NCBI GenBank assembly: GCA_963513935.1
Contig: OY740768.1
Span: 38,434,368-38,498,367 of the forward strand
DNA from: Aphrophora alni
Taxonomy: Eukaryota > Arthropoda > Insecta > Hemiptera > Aphrophoridae
Reading direction: 5' to 3'
DNA: 64,000 bases
Below are positions 35,798 through 46,593 of the stretch, one piece after another (the first letter of the stretch is position 1; the number at the start of each line of letters is the position of its first letter). Under the pieces are notes generated by a model that saw only the letters and a list, made by a program, of their open reading frames with translations, ran no database searches and was not told the origin of the DNA. The position numbers were made by a program, and so were the translations under genes.

Positions 35798-36313
35798 ACC
35801 TGCTTGTGGTATCAGTTAATCTGTTGCAAGAACCACTCTGAGACGATGGGTCAAACAGGAAACTCTCAACCGCTGGAGAGAGGCCTCTAGAGGAAAACTC
35901 TACGGGTCGCTGTACAATCCGAATCAGAAACTCTCTAGGTATGTAATATCATTGAATAGAAACAACCTAAGGAAAGTCTTAAGCTTCATGACTGGTTATG
36001 GAGCTTTCAGGGAACACTTAAACACCATGGGTCTAACTCAAGGCAGGACAACCTGTAGACTGTGTAACCAATATAAAGACACAGCAGAACACATACTTTT
36101 GTATTGTGAAGCTCTGGAGAGGAGAAGACTACAGATTTTCGGCCTCACAGGCATACCTACAAAGGAAGACAACCTAGCTGCACAAGTTCTAAGACTCACG
36201 AAGGATTTAGAACTAAAGTGGATTGCCTAAGATAAGGAAGCGCACAAAAAGTCTTAAATGGCTGAAGTGCCTAGTGACTTCCAACATAATAATAAAAAGA
36301 AAAAAAAAAAAAA
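35798..36313 (+). mobile_element. 5'-truncated LINE insertion with poly-A and 11-bp TSD
   Basis: GTTTGTCAGGT flanks the insert on both sides (35787-35797 and 36314-36324). The insert ends in TAATAATAAAAAG and a run of about 13 A. It carries the last part of a LINE ORF2 on the plus strand. These are the classical marks of target-primed reverse transcription with 5' truncation. Confidence 0.9.
35820..36230 (+). pseudogene. LINE ORF2 C-terminal fragment
   Basis: An uninterrupted frame of about 136 codons to the stop at 36228. It starts SVARTTLRRWVKQETLNRW, goes through FMTGYGAFREHLNTMGL, and then has CRLC...DTAEHILLYC. This is the H/C zinc-like motif after the RNase H domain in R1/LOA/I-type LINEs. 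The region from the RNase H C-terminus is intact and shows no stop. There is a stop just upstream at the truncation point, so it is only a tail. It is better preserved than the LINE at 22-23.6 kb and differs in sequence, so it comes from another family. Confidence 0.85.
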
Positions 36314-36324
36314 GTTTGTCAGGT

Positions 36325-37715
36325 TTGTGTTTTTCGTATCTATGTAAAATTCTAGGTTAGGTAAAATTTACTGCATTTTATTCCATTAAGAGAGACTATT
36401 GTATTATAATCTGGGGTTAGTTTATAGATTAAGTTAGCAAAATCTTAACATTTATTCCCAAGGGTTTAAGCCTGACCTAAGGGGGAGATTTGTAAATTCA
36501 AATCTTACAAAAGAAGGGTTGAACAAGGGGGAAGTGCAACAGGTATAATTTGAAAGGGGAGGGGGTATTGAGTTACACTTGTCTCCAGTATGAGCCTGTT
36601 GCCCAGCTGGTGTAACTGGAGTAATGCAATGTTGCCATGTTGTGCAGAGAGATCCGTGGGACAGGATGATGATAAACCACCGACATAGCAAACTTCTTTA
36701 GGGCGTTCAACCCTCTCTCACACAAACAATTACGCACCTAGTACGAAAAATACCGTGATAAAACCTTGTGATGTTTCAGTCCCCAAGAATATTTTCAGAA
36801 TAGTATCTGTCAGTCTTTTTGCAGCATAAATATTTGTCACGCATTATCTCAAAAATGGGTAAACCGATTGGTTCAAAATTTTGAAGTTTAGTAAGAGGTA
36901 GGACTAAACTAAGAAACTATTATTATTAATTTGTGGACATCCAAGTTCGAATTAAATATTTGTTTGAACGCACCTCATACATGGCCCCCCCCTCAAAACT
37001 AAATTAATATTTTTTCAGACGATGAGTTCTGGAATTTATTATCACTTTTTACACAAGCAATTGAAAATTCATATTGGATAAATTAACTATTTAGTACCTA
37101 TGACATCAAATTTTTAACGACGCCGATTAAAGTTTATTTTCGTTAGGCCTATTCTCAAATAATAATTTTCTTTGTTGTCTGTTGTATTGATCTGGCTAGT
37201 AACTTTCACATTTCTCGATTATGTTAACTGCAATCGGTTGAGCTAAATTTAAAAAAAATCAAAATTTATTGCCGTAATCAAATGCTTTTTAAATTTGTTA
37301 TTAATAATTTAAAAATTGGAGTTTTGAAGAAATATATTTTGAATTTTCACCAACAATAAACGAAGTTTATCAAACGGACTTGAAAATCCGAATTCAAGGG
37401 GAAAAAGGACACTATTTTGGCAATATTTTTATATTTGGTTGATAACTGGACATCTGTGAGTATTCTCTGTTTGAAGTTATTTGTTAATGATAGAAGTTCA
37501 ATTTTATTACTGTATTATACATTTTTCGGTCAATTGTTGCTGTATCTTTGATACAACAACACGTATTTGCCGTTAGTTGTGCGTTACCGTGATTTTTGAC
37601 TTCTCAGTTTCAGCTCTGAGATGCATGCTTAGATAATAAGGTTGGTAGTATTCTTATTTAATTTTACTTCTTACATAGGCTTAGTTTCTAATTTCATATT
37701 TCTTTAGTTTTTAGT
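36325..37715. other. No gene; one GC-richer unassigned block
   Basis: 36460-36720 is richer in G/C (AGCCTGTTGCCCAGCTGG and neighbours) than the surroundings and looks like part of a dispersed repeat. No protein similarity was seen on either strand. Confidence 0.35.
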
Positions 37716-37716
37716 C

Positions 37717-37800
37717 ACTTGATAACGGGAATTGATTCTTATTCCAGAAAAGTCGTGTTTTGATTTCTAACACACAAATGATGGCAAATGTCCGAAAAAT
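37717..37800 (+). repeat. Family B, head and tail
   Basis: CTTGATAACGGGAATTGATT, TTATTCCAGAAAAGTCGTG and ACACAAATGATGGCAAATG, then TCCG. The stem is GGGAAT against ATTCC(A), different bases from the other copies but still largely pairing. Confidence 0.65.
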
Positions 37801-39112
37801 GTATAATAATAAAATTTGTGAGTAGCTGCTGTACGAAAAAACACAACATTATGATTTTATTAAAATCAGCATTAGCGATTTTGTTAGAATGTAGAATCTA
37901 AAAACCTTAAATTGTTAAAACTCAATTTCTCAAAATTTAATAAATATAAATATATTTAAAAAAAAATTGATATGTAAACATTAAAGTCTCAAACTAGTGT
38001 CCCAAATTGCAAAAGTACAGTGTCTGTAATAAATGAAAAAAAGAACCATGATCATAGAAGCTCGATTTAATTCAAATATGACTTGAGTTATGAAGAGTTT
38101 ATGTCACAAATGAAACAAGGTTAGGCTCTGTTTATATATAACAAAGATCATATGGTTTATTATTTCAAAAATAAACATTTTTCAAGATGTTACTAACAGT
38201 TTCCCCCTTCTATACCAACTTACATAAGAAATACACGGGAAATTAAATGAGCAACAAAGAAAACAAATATCACCCACCCCCACCCCAACGTATAAGTAGA
38301 ATAGGGATATTTTCAGGGAGCTGCCAACGACAATCATTTTTTGTTTGTTTTTTAGATGGGGTGTTTGAGAAAATAAAAAAAATAGAAGTAACTTAGTACT
38401 GCCCATATGTAAGCTATAGACTAGTATAGCCATTTTGACAATCACGTTGAATTACAATTTGAATAACATAAGATTTTGACAGGAAATGGAAGCATTTCGA
38501 TTCTAGGCACGAAGCTATACTGGGCCGTGAATATAAATGTCAGATTGATTAGTTGGACAAGATAATACTGGCATTGTTTATAAGCTCAATAAACGTTGAC
38601 AAACTTCCTCACACATCCAGACAAAAATAACAAAAATTTGACTAAGATTAAAATTTGAGTTTTTGTAATAAGGTCAAACCTAAAAATTCTGATTTATCAG
38701 AAAGGTGAACGACCAAAGAGTATAGGTTAAAGGTGATTTAGGATTCAATTTTGTATTTTCCAATTTATTTACGAAACGTAATTTTCTTTTCCTTCAGATT
38801 TTCATGTTTCAGCAATTTTGATTGAAATCGCAAGGCCGACCTGAATTTAAAAACTTTTTAATACCGCTAGGGTTCATTTTTCATTTGTCAAGGACCATGA
38901 AAACATACTCTAACCTAAACAATTTCAGAGTCTATTTTATGCCCTTCACAATACTTTTTATACTACGTATTTGCGAGAAAGAAAAAAAAAAACAATGTTT
39001 ATTGAGATAAAATACCTGGTTTTGTATTAGACTATACTTTGTCCAGAGAAAAAAGAGAAAGATATTTTTAAAGTGTATTTAAAACACTTTTATAAACTTA
39101 TTAGGGCCTAAT

Positions 39113-39143
<31 letters not shown>

Positions 39144-40859
39144 CGTAGTGTACAAAGAATTATTATGACAAAAGAATACGTTAAAAATTGCAAACTTATG
39201 TAAAGTTACTGCTTTAAAGGAAATAATTTTAATCATTTTCAAAGTCTTTGTTGACAAATAATTGTGCAATCAATGGTAAGATATAAGATAGCATATTATT
39301 GTGTTCAAAGATAAACATTATGACGCTGCACATTTCTAAGAAAAGGATAGTCCAAATCAATACCAGACTGTTCTCACAGTTCCCTAATCCAAAAATAGAC
39401 ATCAATAATTATTTAATGAAAGAACTCTATTTACAAACTAATATCATTAGGAAATTTAAGTATTGCAGCCAAATTTAGATCTCAAAACAAGAAAATAAGT
39501 AGGCCTACTGATCATAGCTCTCAAAATACGTTTTGAGTAATCCTTTAGATTTATATAAAAATATAAAGCTGAGACAAGCATATAAGACTGTTGTAGACTT
39601 AATTTTAGTCCTATTTTATTTCCTTCAATTGGACACTCAATGGCCAAAAAATCAGCAGTTTAAAAGTTGCATACATTTTTGTTTTGGTTTTGTTCAGCCT
39701 ATAAATCTAGATACAGTGATATCGAAATACACATTGATAAGATTCAAAATAAAAAAAGTTAATTGTTTTAGAACAAGTTCAAAAGATACTACTACAATTT
39801 TTGAAACAAATTTTTAACAACATTTAATTTGTTTAAATACCGGTAGTTATGAAAAGATTAATTGCAAGAGCAACAACATCACAATTAATTTTTTTGTAGC
39901 TAATTTTTATGAGTATCCACTTTAGCAATCCCAAAATATGTCTTATATTTTAATCAAATTTAATACAAACACTGGTAGCTTATTTATAATGGTGTCGATG
40001 AAGTTGTATTAGTAAAACACATTTTTCATATTCATTTTTTGCCAATTTTACCTACCACATTTTATATATCCCATAAAACACTCAAAAGTATAGGTTTAAA
40101 TGAGAGAGATTTTTGATTATTTGAAAAACATTACAGCTTCCTTAATTTCAGAGTTTTATAAAGAAAATCTGCTTCTTACTCTATGAATATCAAATTTATA
40201 AAAAAAAAAATAAATAAATAAAAAAAAATTATTAATCATTGTAGAACTGAGTCACTTGATTTTGGATATAAATATATAGCCTATTTCATAATTTTAGATG
40301 TTATTTCAAGTGTTTGGATTACTGTTATTTTCATATTTTTATTATTATTTAATTCATAGTTGTATAATATTAGGGAGGTCTATTGTGCGATCAATGATAG
40401 TAATTAAGATTTGATCCAATAAAACAACAAATTTTGACAAAACACGGTCATCATGCTCATTGAGATTTCAAATTCTCATTCATCCATCTTTTACACAATA
40501 TAAAATAGGTTGATAAATCACTGTACATATATAATATCAGAGAAACAAATAAATTAATCTTCATACATATCAAAATTTAATTATTATTGTTAGTATTTAA
40601 ATAGCCTGTTACAAATGACTAAATAACTTTTCAATATTGTTTAAACAATGTCACAGTATTGTTGAAACATTTGTTTAATAATAACAAGTTTCCTTCACAT
40701 TTTAAAACAAATAAATCTGTAACCATCTCATTTACAGTGGTCTATATAAAAGAGTTAGAGTAGGTAAGGGTACATACATTATTATAAATACAAATAATAA
40801 ATGTATGCTATAATATTTTATACTAATTTACCTTTTTACTCTTTAACTACAAAAAACAG

Positions 40860-40939
<80 letters not shown>

Positions 40940-42335
40940 TTGAACCATTAACCTAATATAACATAAAATAAGGATTTTGTAAGCTTATTTTAGAATTTTT
41001 TTAAATAAAATAAAAGTTTTTAAGCCCAATGTTTTAATAATACAAAGAAGATATTTTATGATTTCCTTATGGATTTCATAACATAACAAATAAGTTTGGA
41101 CCAAGTAGTTATCTGGTGTTCATAGGCCGACAACATCATTTTTCATAAAGTTACTTCTTTCTATTAATACATAAATAAATACTACAAATCTCTATATATT
41201 ACCAAATTTTATAATAAACAGCACACAATTTTCAAAAAAAGAGAGTAACAAAATTTTCATTAGACAAATAACCTATTCAAGAATAATAACTCTTACCTTG
41301 AATCACTAAGAAAAGTAATTTAACTATTATTTTCAGTTAATTATCGCAGTAAAAACTAAAAAATGGATTACTAAAAAAAAAAAAAAAAATTGAAGTGTAA
41401 TTAATATGTTTCACACTAATTAATCATAAGTTATATGATAAGAATTCTTGCTGAAAAAGGTTTACTTTTATCATAGATAACATAGGTCTAATATAATCTC
41501 ATTGGTTTGATAAAATTAACTTATGATGCAATTCTGCTTCAAAAGAATCATGTCTACTCCATAGTGTCTATAAAAGTAAGAAATGGCAGATAACAATAAT
41601 ATATAAGTATATACACTTTCAAATAAATGTTAGAATTAAGTTGAACAATTTGAATTTAAATTTCTTACTGGATATATGAAAGGTTTGGGACTTAATATAT
41701 AATTTATAATAAATTTAATTTATGCATCTTTTATTTAATAGAAAAAAAGAAAGCTTCCTTTAAACATTTTTTCATTAAGAAAAGATGTCATACATTTAAA
41801 GTTTACGTTATTGGTTAGATATTATTATATTTTAAAGTAATACTGATAGGAGCCAAATTTATAACAATAAATATTATAAATAATATAACAATGCCTTATT
41901 ACAAACAAGTTAATAAAAACTATAAATGTTATTTTTTTCTACCTCTAAATAATGATATGTATAAAATAATTAATGTGATTCTTTCAGTTGTGGCGAAATG
42001 ATCATATCTCAATATTTAAATTATTTCAGTGTTTAAAATTCTAGAGTTAATATTTTAAAAAAATAAATATCCAGCATGTTAGGGAAAAATCCTGCCATTT
42101 TAATGAACATTTTAAAACATATCACAAACAAATAACAAACTAAAAAAAAAATTAATGGCAAAAAAGACCGAATGTAGTTATAGTAAACAATTAATTACCA
42201 ATACCACTACACGTAGCTCCAACAAGATATTTAAAAAAAGGAAATAATTGAGGTTAGGAATCTTAAAAGATGTAAACAGAATGTTTAAACAATTTAATAC
42301 TAGGAAAATAACTACTATAATATTGTTTTGTACGA
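37801..42335. other. Long very AT-rich stretch without recognised genes
   Basis: About 4.5 kb with an A-run at 39118-39142 and a long (TA)n tract at about 40867-40935. Apart from those it has strikingly little visible transposon structure compared with the flanks. It lies downstream, in transcription sense, of the putative minus-strand 5' exon at 42.34 kb, so it may be intron. A 94-codon plus frame at 39533-39817 resembles nothing known. Confidence 0.4.
40867..40935. repeat. (TA)n microsatellite
   Basis: About 34 perfect TA dinucleotides. Confidence 0.95.
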
Positions 42336-42340
42336 CTTAC

Positions 42341-42640
42341 CAGCAAAATGTATAGTAGCAGTACAACAGTAATGATTACAAAATTATCAATTCAACAAAA
42401 ACTTTATTGTATCGTGTAAAAAAATTAAAACAAAGCACAGTAGTAACCGACACTAGTCTTGCTACCTTCACCCAACCACACAATAACACACAGACAACAC
42501 AGATTATGGCCGACTAGACTACTTTAAATGAATGAAAATTCTTCCAACTTTTTGCAACTGTGATTCGTCAGTTTAAAAAGTTCTCTTCGCAGTGATTGGC
42601 TAATAATCTACGGATGTTGAGTAGATTTTTCATTTTATTT
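42341..42640 (-). promoter_or_regulatory. Putative promoter and non-coding first exon
   Basis: On the minus strand an AGCCAATCA box (about 42590-42600) is followed by a T-poor, GT-rich leader-like segment (GGCCATAATCTGTG..., about 42510). A strong donor follows at 42341/42340 (TTTTGCTG then GTAAGTCG). No ATG precedes the donor in the leader, so the exon would be untranslated. The composition changes sharply from the AT-rich DNA to its left. The downstream exon is not identified; the exon at 9386-9487 is on the same strand but 33 kb away, so any link is speculation. A bidirectional role for the coupling factor 6 gene is also possible. Confidence 0.35.
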
Positions 42641-43575
42641 GTAGGAGCATAATAAACTGTCTAAATGTCTTTATTGATAGTCTGTTTAAAATGATTACTC
42701 TACTTTTTTAAATTTTAAAAAGAAATCGAATATATAATATTGTTACAACTTGTTTACCATTATCAGTTACTGATTTAATCACTCTTTTGACTTCTTTACC
42801 CTTTAATAGTCTTATAGTCTTGCATTTGATTTTTTTCTCTGTAGTACACTCTAGCAGCTGATAACTTGTGTTAAGGTAATCTTTCTTATTGAAATTACTA
42901 TAAAGATTTAATTTCTAATAACTATCATTCGGTTTATATTTAAGCGTATCATTATTAATTTATTATATTTAGAAGAGTTAAAAATTTGAAAAGAAATAAA
43001 TAAGATATGATAGAATCTGCTAAGAAAATTAGATTTTAACCAATAGGCCCCTAACCATAACCTCCTTTTTGCCCTTGACGATTCTAAATTAAAACCATTT
43101 ATATAATTTACTTAACTATTAATAATCTCAATTTATTTCATATAAATATGCATTCGGTTGTTATGAATTAAATATTGCTTCTTATTAAATCGACGAAAAT
43201 TACCCAGAACTAATATTTTTCTTAGGCTATTGGATATAGTCCCACTAATATTCTAGCCTTTTACAATTTCCTTTTAAAGTATAATAGTTTTAATTAGAAT
43301 TGTAATATTCATTTTCTTAATATTAATCTTAAGGAAAGCGTAGGTTGTATTTGATTCAATCAACTTTTGCTTAGGCTAGTTAAGTAATAAATTTCACAAG
43401 CCGACAAGCAAAAGCCTAATGCAATTTTAGTGATGTAAAACTAATAAACATTGGGTAATGGAAATCCTCCCCACAGAGTATTTATTGCCAGAAGCAGAAT
43501 CTAACAAATATTGTGTTACTTTAAAACAAAAAGAGAACCATTCCTCCCCAGTGTGCTATGAGAAGTATGTAACAA
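42641..43575. other. No gene seen
   Basis: AT-rich with no supported feature. Confidence 0.4.
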
Positions 43576-43583
43576 GTCTAGGG

Positions 43584-44335
43584 CAGTGGTGTAAATAGCA
43601 CCCCCACAGTGCAGGGCACATAAAATATATAAAGGAATTAAAAAATAAAATGTAGTAAACACATTATCATCAAAATAAATTTTACAATTAACAATATTTC
43701 ATTAAGATAGCCTATCTTAATAAAACTGTTCCGTAAATAATATAACCACGATCATAAGTCTGAAACCGTATTTATTATGGTTATGTAATCTGTTTACTAG
43801 CAGTTAACAATAATTGTGTCCTGCCTGAGGAATACAATGTCTAACCCCAAAATGAGTTCTCTGGCAGTTTTGAGAATTCAACGTAATAGGGCTCGTACTA
43901 TCGAATTTAGCACATTAGCTGACAAGTATTTTCACTTTAAGAAAAGTAGAGGTTTTAAATAATTATAATAACTTACAAGATTTTTGTAAGTAATAAACCT
44001 TGATAGGGTATTTAAAGTTGCAGTCTTTCTCTCCCTTTTATAAATGATAAATTAGGCCTAGTTTACACTTAAAGCTTTCTTGTTATTTTGAATGTGATTG
44101 ACATATTTAATTACAATGCTACCAACAGATAGTTTCGTTTTGTAAAGAATGCCCTATACTTAAATTAATTTACTTCCATTTCAATTTAGAGTAAAAATAA
44201 TGTCTAATTACTACCAGGTAGTAATTACATATAAGACCATGGGGTGGAGAGGGGCCATCTTGAGCTGACCACCATTTTTTAGGGTGCTATTCTTGTACCT
44301 GCAGGGGGGGGGCAACCAATGTAGTTATGCCACTG
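43584..44335. mobile_element. hAT-type MITE, 752 bp
   Basis: Left tip CAGTGGTGTAAATAGCAC; right tip inverted CAGTGGCATAACTACATTGG, both followed within 35 bases by C-runs and TGCAGG. The flanks GTCTAGGG (43576-43583) and GTCTAGGA (44336-44343) are an 8-bp target duplication with one mismatch. CAGTGG tips with an 8-bp duplication are typical of hAT elements. No transposase frame is inside. Confidence 0.75.
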
Positions 44336-44777
44336 GTCTAGGATATTAAATACTCTAATGTCCTGATTTCCTCAATTTTTTAATTGCAGATTGGATATTT
44401 AATAACATTCTACAAATGATATCATATGTCAATCTCAATTAATTACTCATTAAACATTATTTAGGCCTATGTTAGGAATTTTTTTCTATTGGAGTACCTA
44501 CAAAGTTTTGCCCATCATTATTTTGCATATAAACAAATTATAACAGGAACAAAGATAAACCATATAACAGTTTAGTACACAGAAAATCTGCTCTGAGACT
44601 TGTAAATAGTTTATTACAAAGAAATTATAAGACCTCTATATTTGTTAAATTATGGGAGGGTTAAACTTAGGTCATATAGAAATGACTGAATGATATTGTT
44701 ATAACCATAAATTCTCAGTGTGCGATTTACAACCTGCATATACAATCTTTGATGTCGAAGACAAGTTAGGTTAGGTT

Positions 44778-46286
44778 GCCTTTGATTTATTAACATTTAA
44801 AATATATAGGTTAGGTTATATTTATAGAAGCCTGTTTTTCACTACGGGGCTAGACATTTTAATGCAACAACATAAGTAACGTTCTGCAACACATTAAAGC
44901 AACTATTAAATTTTATCAATTTGAACATTATCCCTGGTAAGTATGTAATGTAAAATCATGTTATGTTATATTTCATGTTCTGAAAAGTAGTTTTACTATA
45001 AGATTTATTTATTTTCAGCGTTTGTTTATAATTTGACAAAACAAAAACTTTTAATATAAATATTTTACAATGAAGTTTCTGTTATTTGCTGAGGTAATGT
45101 TTTCAATTTATCGTTGTATGGTGGATGAATATATTACACATTTCTGTCATACTACTATTTGTTGTAATGGTCTATTTATGGCTTGAAATTGTTGTGAAAG
45201 TTAACTTAAATCAGGAAAGTTTGATTAGGCTGTTTAGTCATGGTAGGAATGTAATAAATTCCTATTAAAATCCCAGAAGTCGAGATATTAATAATTATAA
45301 AAGTTATAATAAATGCATTTTAACCTCAGCTAACGTGGATAATAAGTGATAATAATTATCGTTGTTATGTAGTTCCAGAGCATTTCAATATAGAAGTGTT
45401 GATCTTACAGTTAAGGTATCTGGGTTTAATAGTGACTAAGGATAACAACATATGTGAGGAGATACAGCATAGAATCCTCAATGTAAATAGATGTTTCTTT
45501 GCCACATGAAAAATCCTGCATTAACAAAAGCCACTAAGCTGTTATTATAAAACAATAAACCCACCTGTTTATGGGGTAAAACGTGGACAATAGGATTGAG
45601 TATAGAACAGAGCATTTATATAATATAGGTTTTTAAAGGAAAATTTATGTTGATCTAGAGGCTACATCAAAAACAATGAGTTGGATGTGCTGTTTGGAGA
45701 ACCTAATAGGGTGAAGCACATTAAATTGGGTAGATTTTAGTGTGGGCAGACCATGCCATCAAGATGAAGAAAAACAATATCTTAAAAAATATACATAGTA
45801 TGAATCCAGATGGAAGGACAGGAATTGGATGGCCGAAACTAAGAAGGAAGAAAGGAGTAAATGAAGATGCCGAGTAACTGTAGGAACTGATGAACTATTG
45901 CGCAGAACCCTGTTGGATGGCATTAACTTCTTGAAGAGGCCAGGACTCAGAGTTTAGTTGTAGAGCCAAGGATGATGATGATATAGTTACAGATTTATGA
46001 TATATACATATTTTTTTTTCGGCAAATTATATAAACAAAAGCTGAAAATAAATATTACATGAAAAAACACTTTTTATAACATGGAACATAACATTATTTT
46101 ACATTACATACTTACCAGGGTTAGTTTTTAAATTAATATAATTCAATTGTTGCTTTAATAATGTGTTGTAGAACGTTACATATGTTGTTGCATTTTAAAA
46201 TATATAGCCTAGCAGTAAAAACAGACTTCTATAAATATAATCTAACTTATACATTTTTACATTTTAAATGTTAATAAATCCAAGGC
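44778..46286. repeat. Large inverted repeat, arms about 260 bp
   Basis: The left arm 44778-45037 and right arm 46021-46286 are inverse copies at roughly 80 percent. Shared words include TTTGATTTATTAACATTTAA, ATGCAACAACATA, GTAACGTTCT, CAACACATTA, CCTGGTAAGTATGTAATG and TTATTTTCAG. Each arm carries a perfect splice-donor-like CTGGTAAGTATG. The spacer holds an RTE-type LINE fragment. The right arm ends about 150 bp before the first coding exon of the coupling factor 6 gene. Confidence 0.8.
45385..45985 (+). pseudogene. RTE-type LINE reverse transcriptase C-terminus, decayed
   Basis: Across frames it reads YLGLIVTKDNNICEEIQHRI and LNVNRCFF (about 45417), then the thumb/C-terminal part with NPDGRTGIGWPKLRRK (about 45801) and GVNEDAE. 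It ends SCRAKDDDD followed by (GATGAT)n at about 45970. That order and the GATGAT-type 3' tail are characteristic of RTE-clade elements. Several stops are present. The N-terminal endonuclease and RT core are absent. Confidence 0.75.
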
Positions 46287-46438
46287 TATGGTGTAGTTTC
46301 TACATACTACACATCTACATACTAGTCATTTTTGAAGTATCACACCCTGTCATGATGTTATGTGTTTATTTGAATTCATTGTCATTATTTGTTTTGTTAA
46401 ATTGATTATGTCAATGTCTTAATTTGGTTTTAGTAAAA

Positions 46439-46593
46439 ATGCAAGCTACACAATTACTTGCTCGTGCCAGAGTGGCTGTTCCAGTCTTAGTAAGGCGTAA
46501 CATTGGGATTTCTGCTCCTGCTCTACAGAAAGCAAGTGATCCTATTCAGCAACTCTTTCTTGATAAAATTAGAGAATATAAGTCAAAAAGCAG
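46439..46593 (+). CDS. ATPsynCF6: Coupling factor 6, coding exon 1
   Basis: 51 full codons plus AG of a split serine codon: presequence and first helix (IQQLFLDKIREYKSKS). The exon probably begins at 46434 after TTTTAG. Confidence 0.95.

Noticed and set aside
39533..39817. 94-codon plus frame
   Set aside because: AT-rich composition, no similarity, overlapping minus frame; treated as chance.
42341..42400. Hydrophobic peptide (IDNFVIITVVLLLYILL) before the donor on the minus strand
   Set aside because: There is an in-frame stop just upstream and no ATG, so it is more likely an untranslated leader than a membrane-protein exon.
44761..44780. GTTAGGTTAGGTT as an interstitial telomere repeat
   Set aside because: Only about two units; too short to call.
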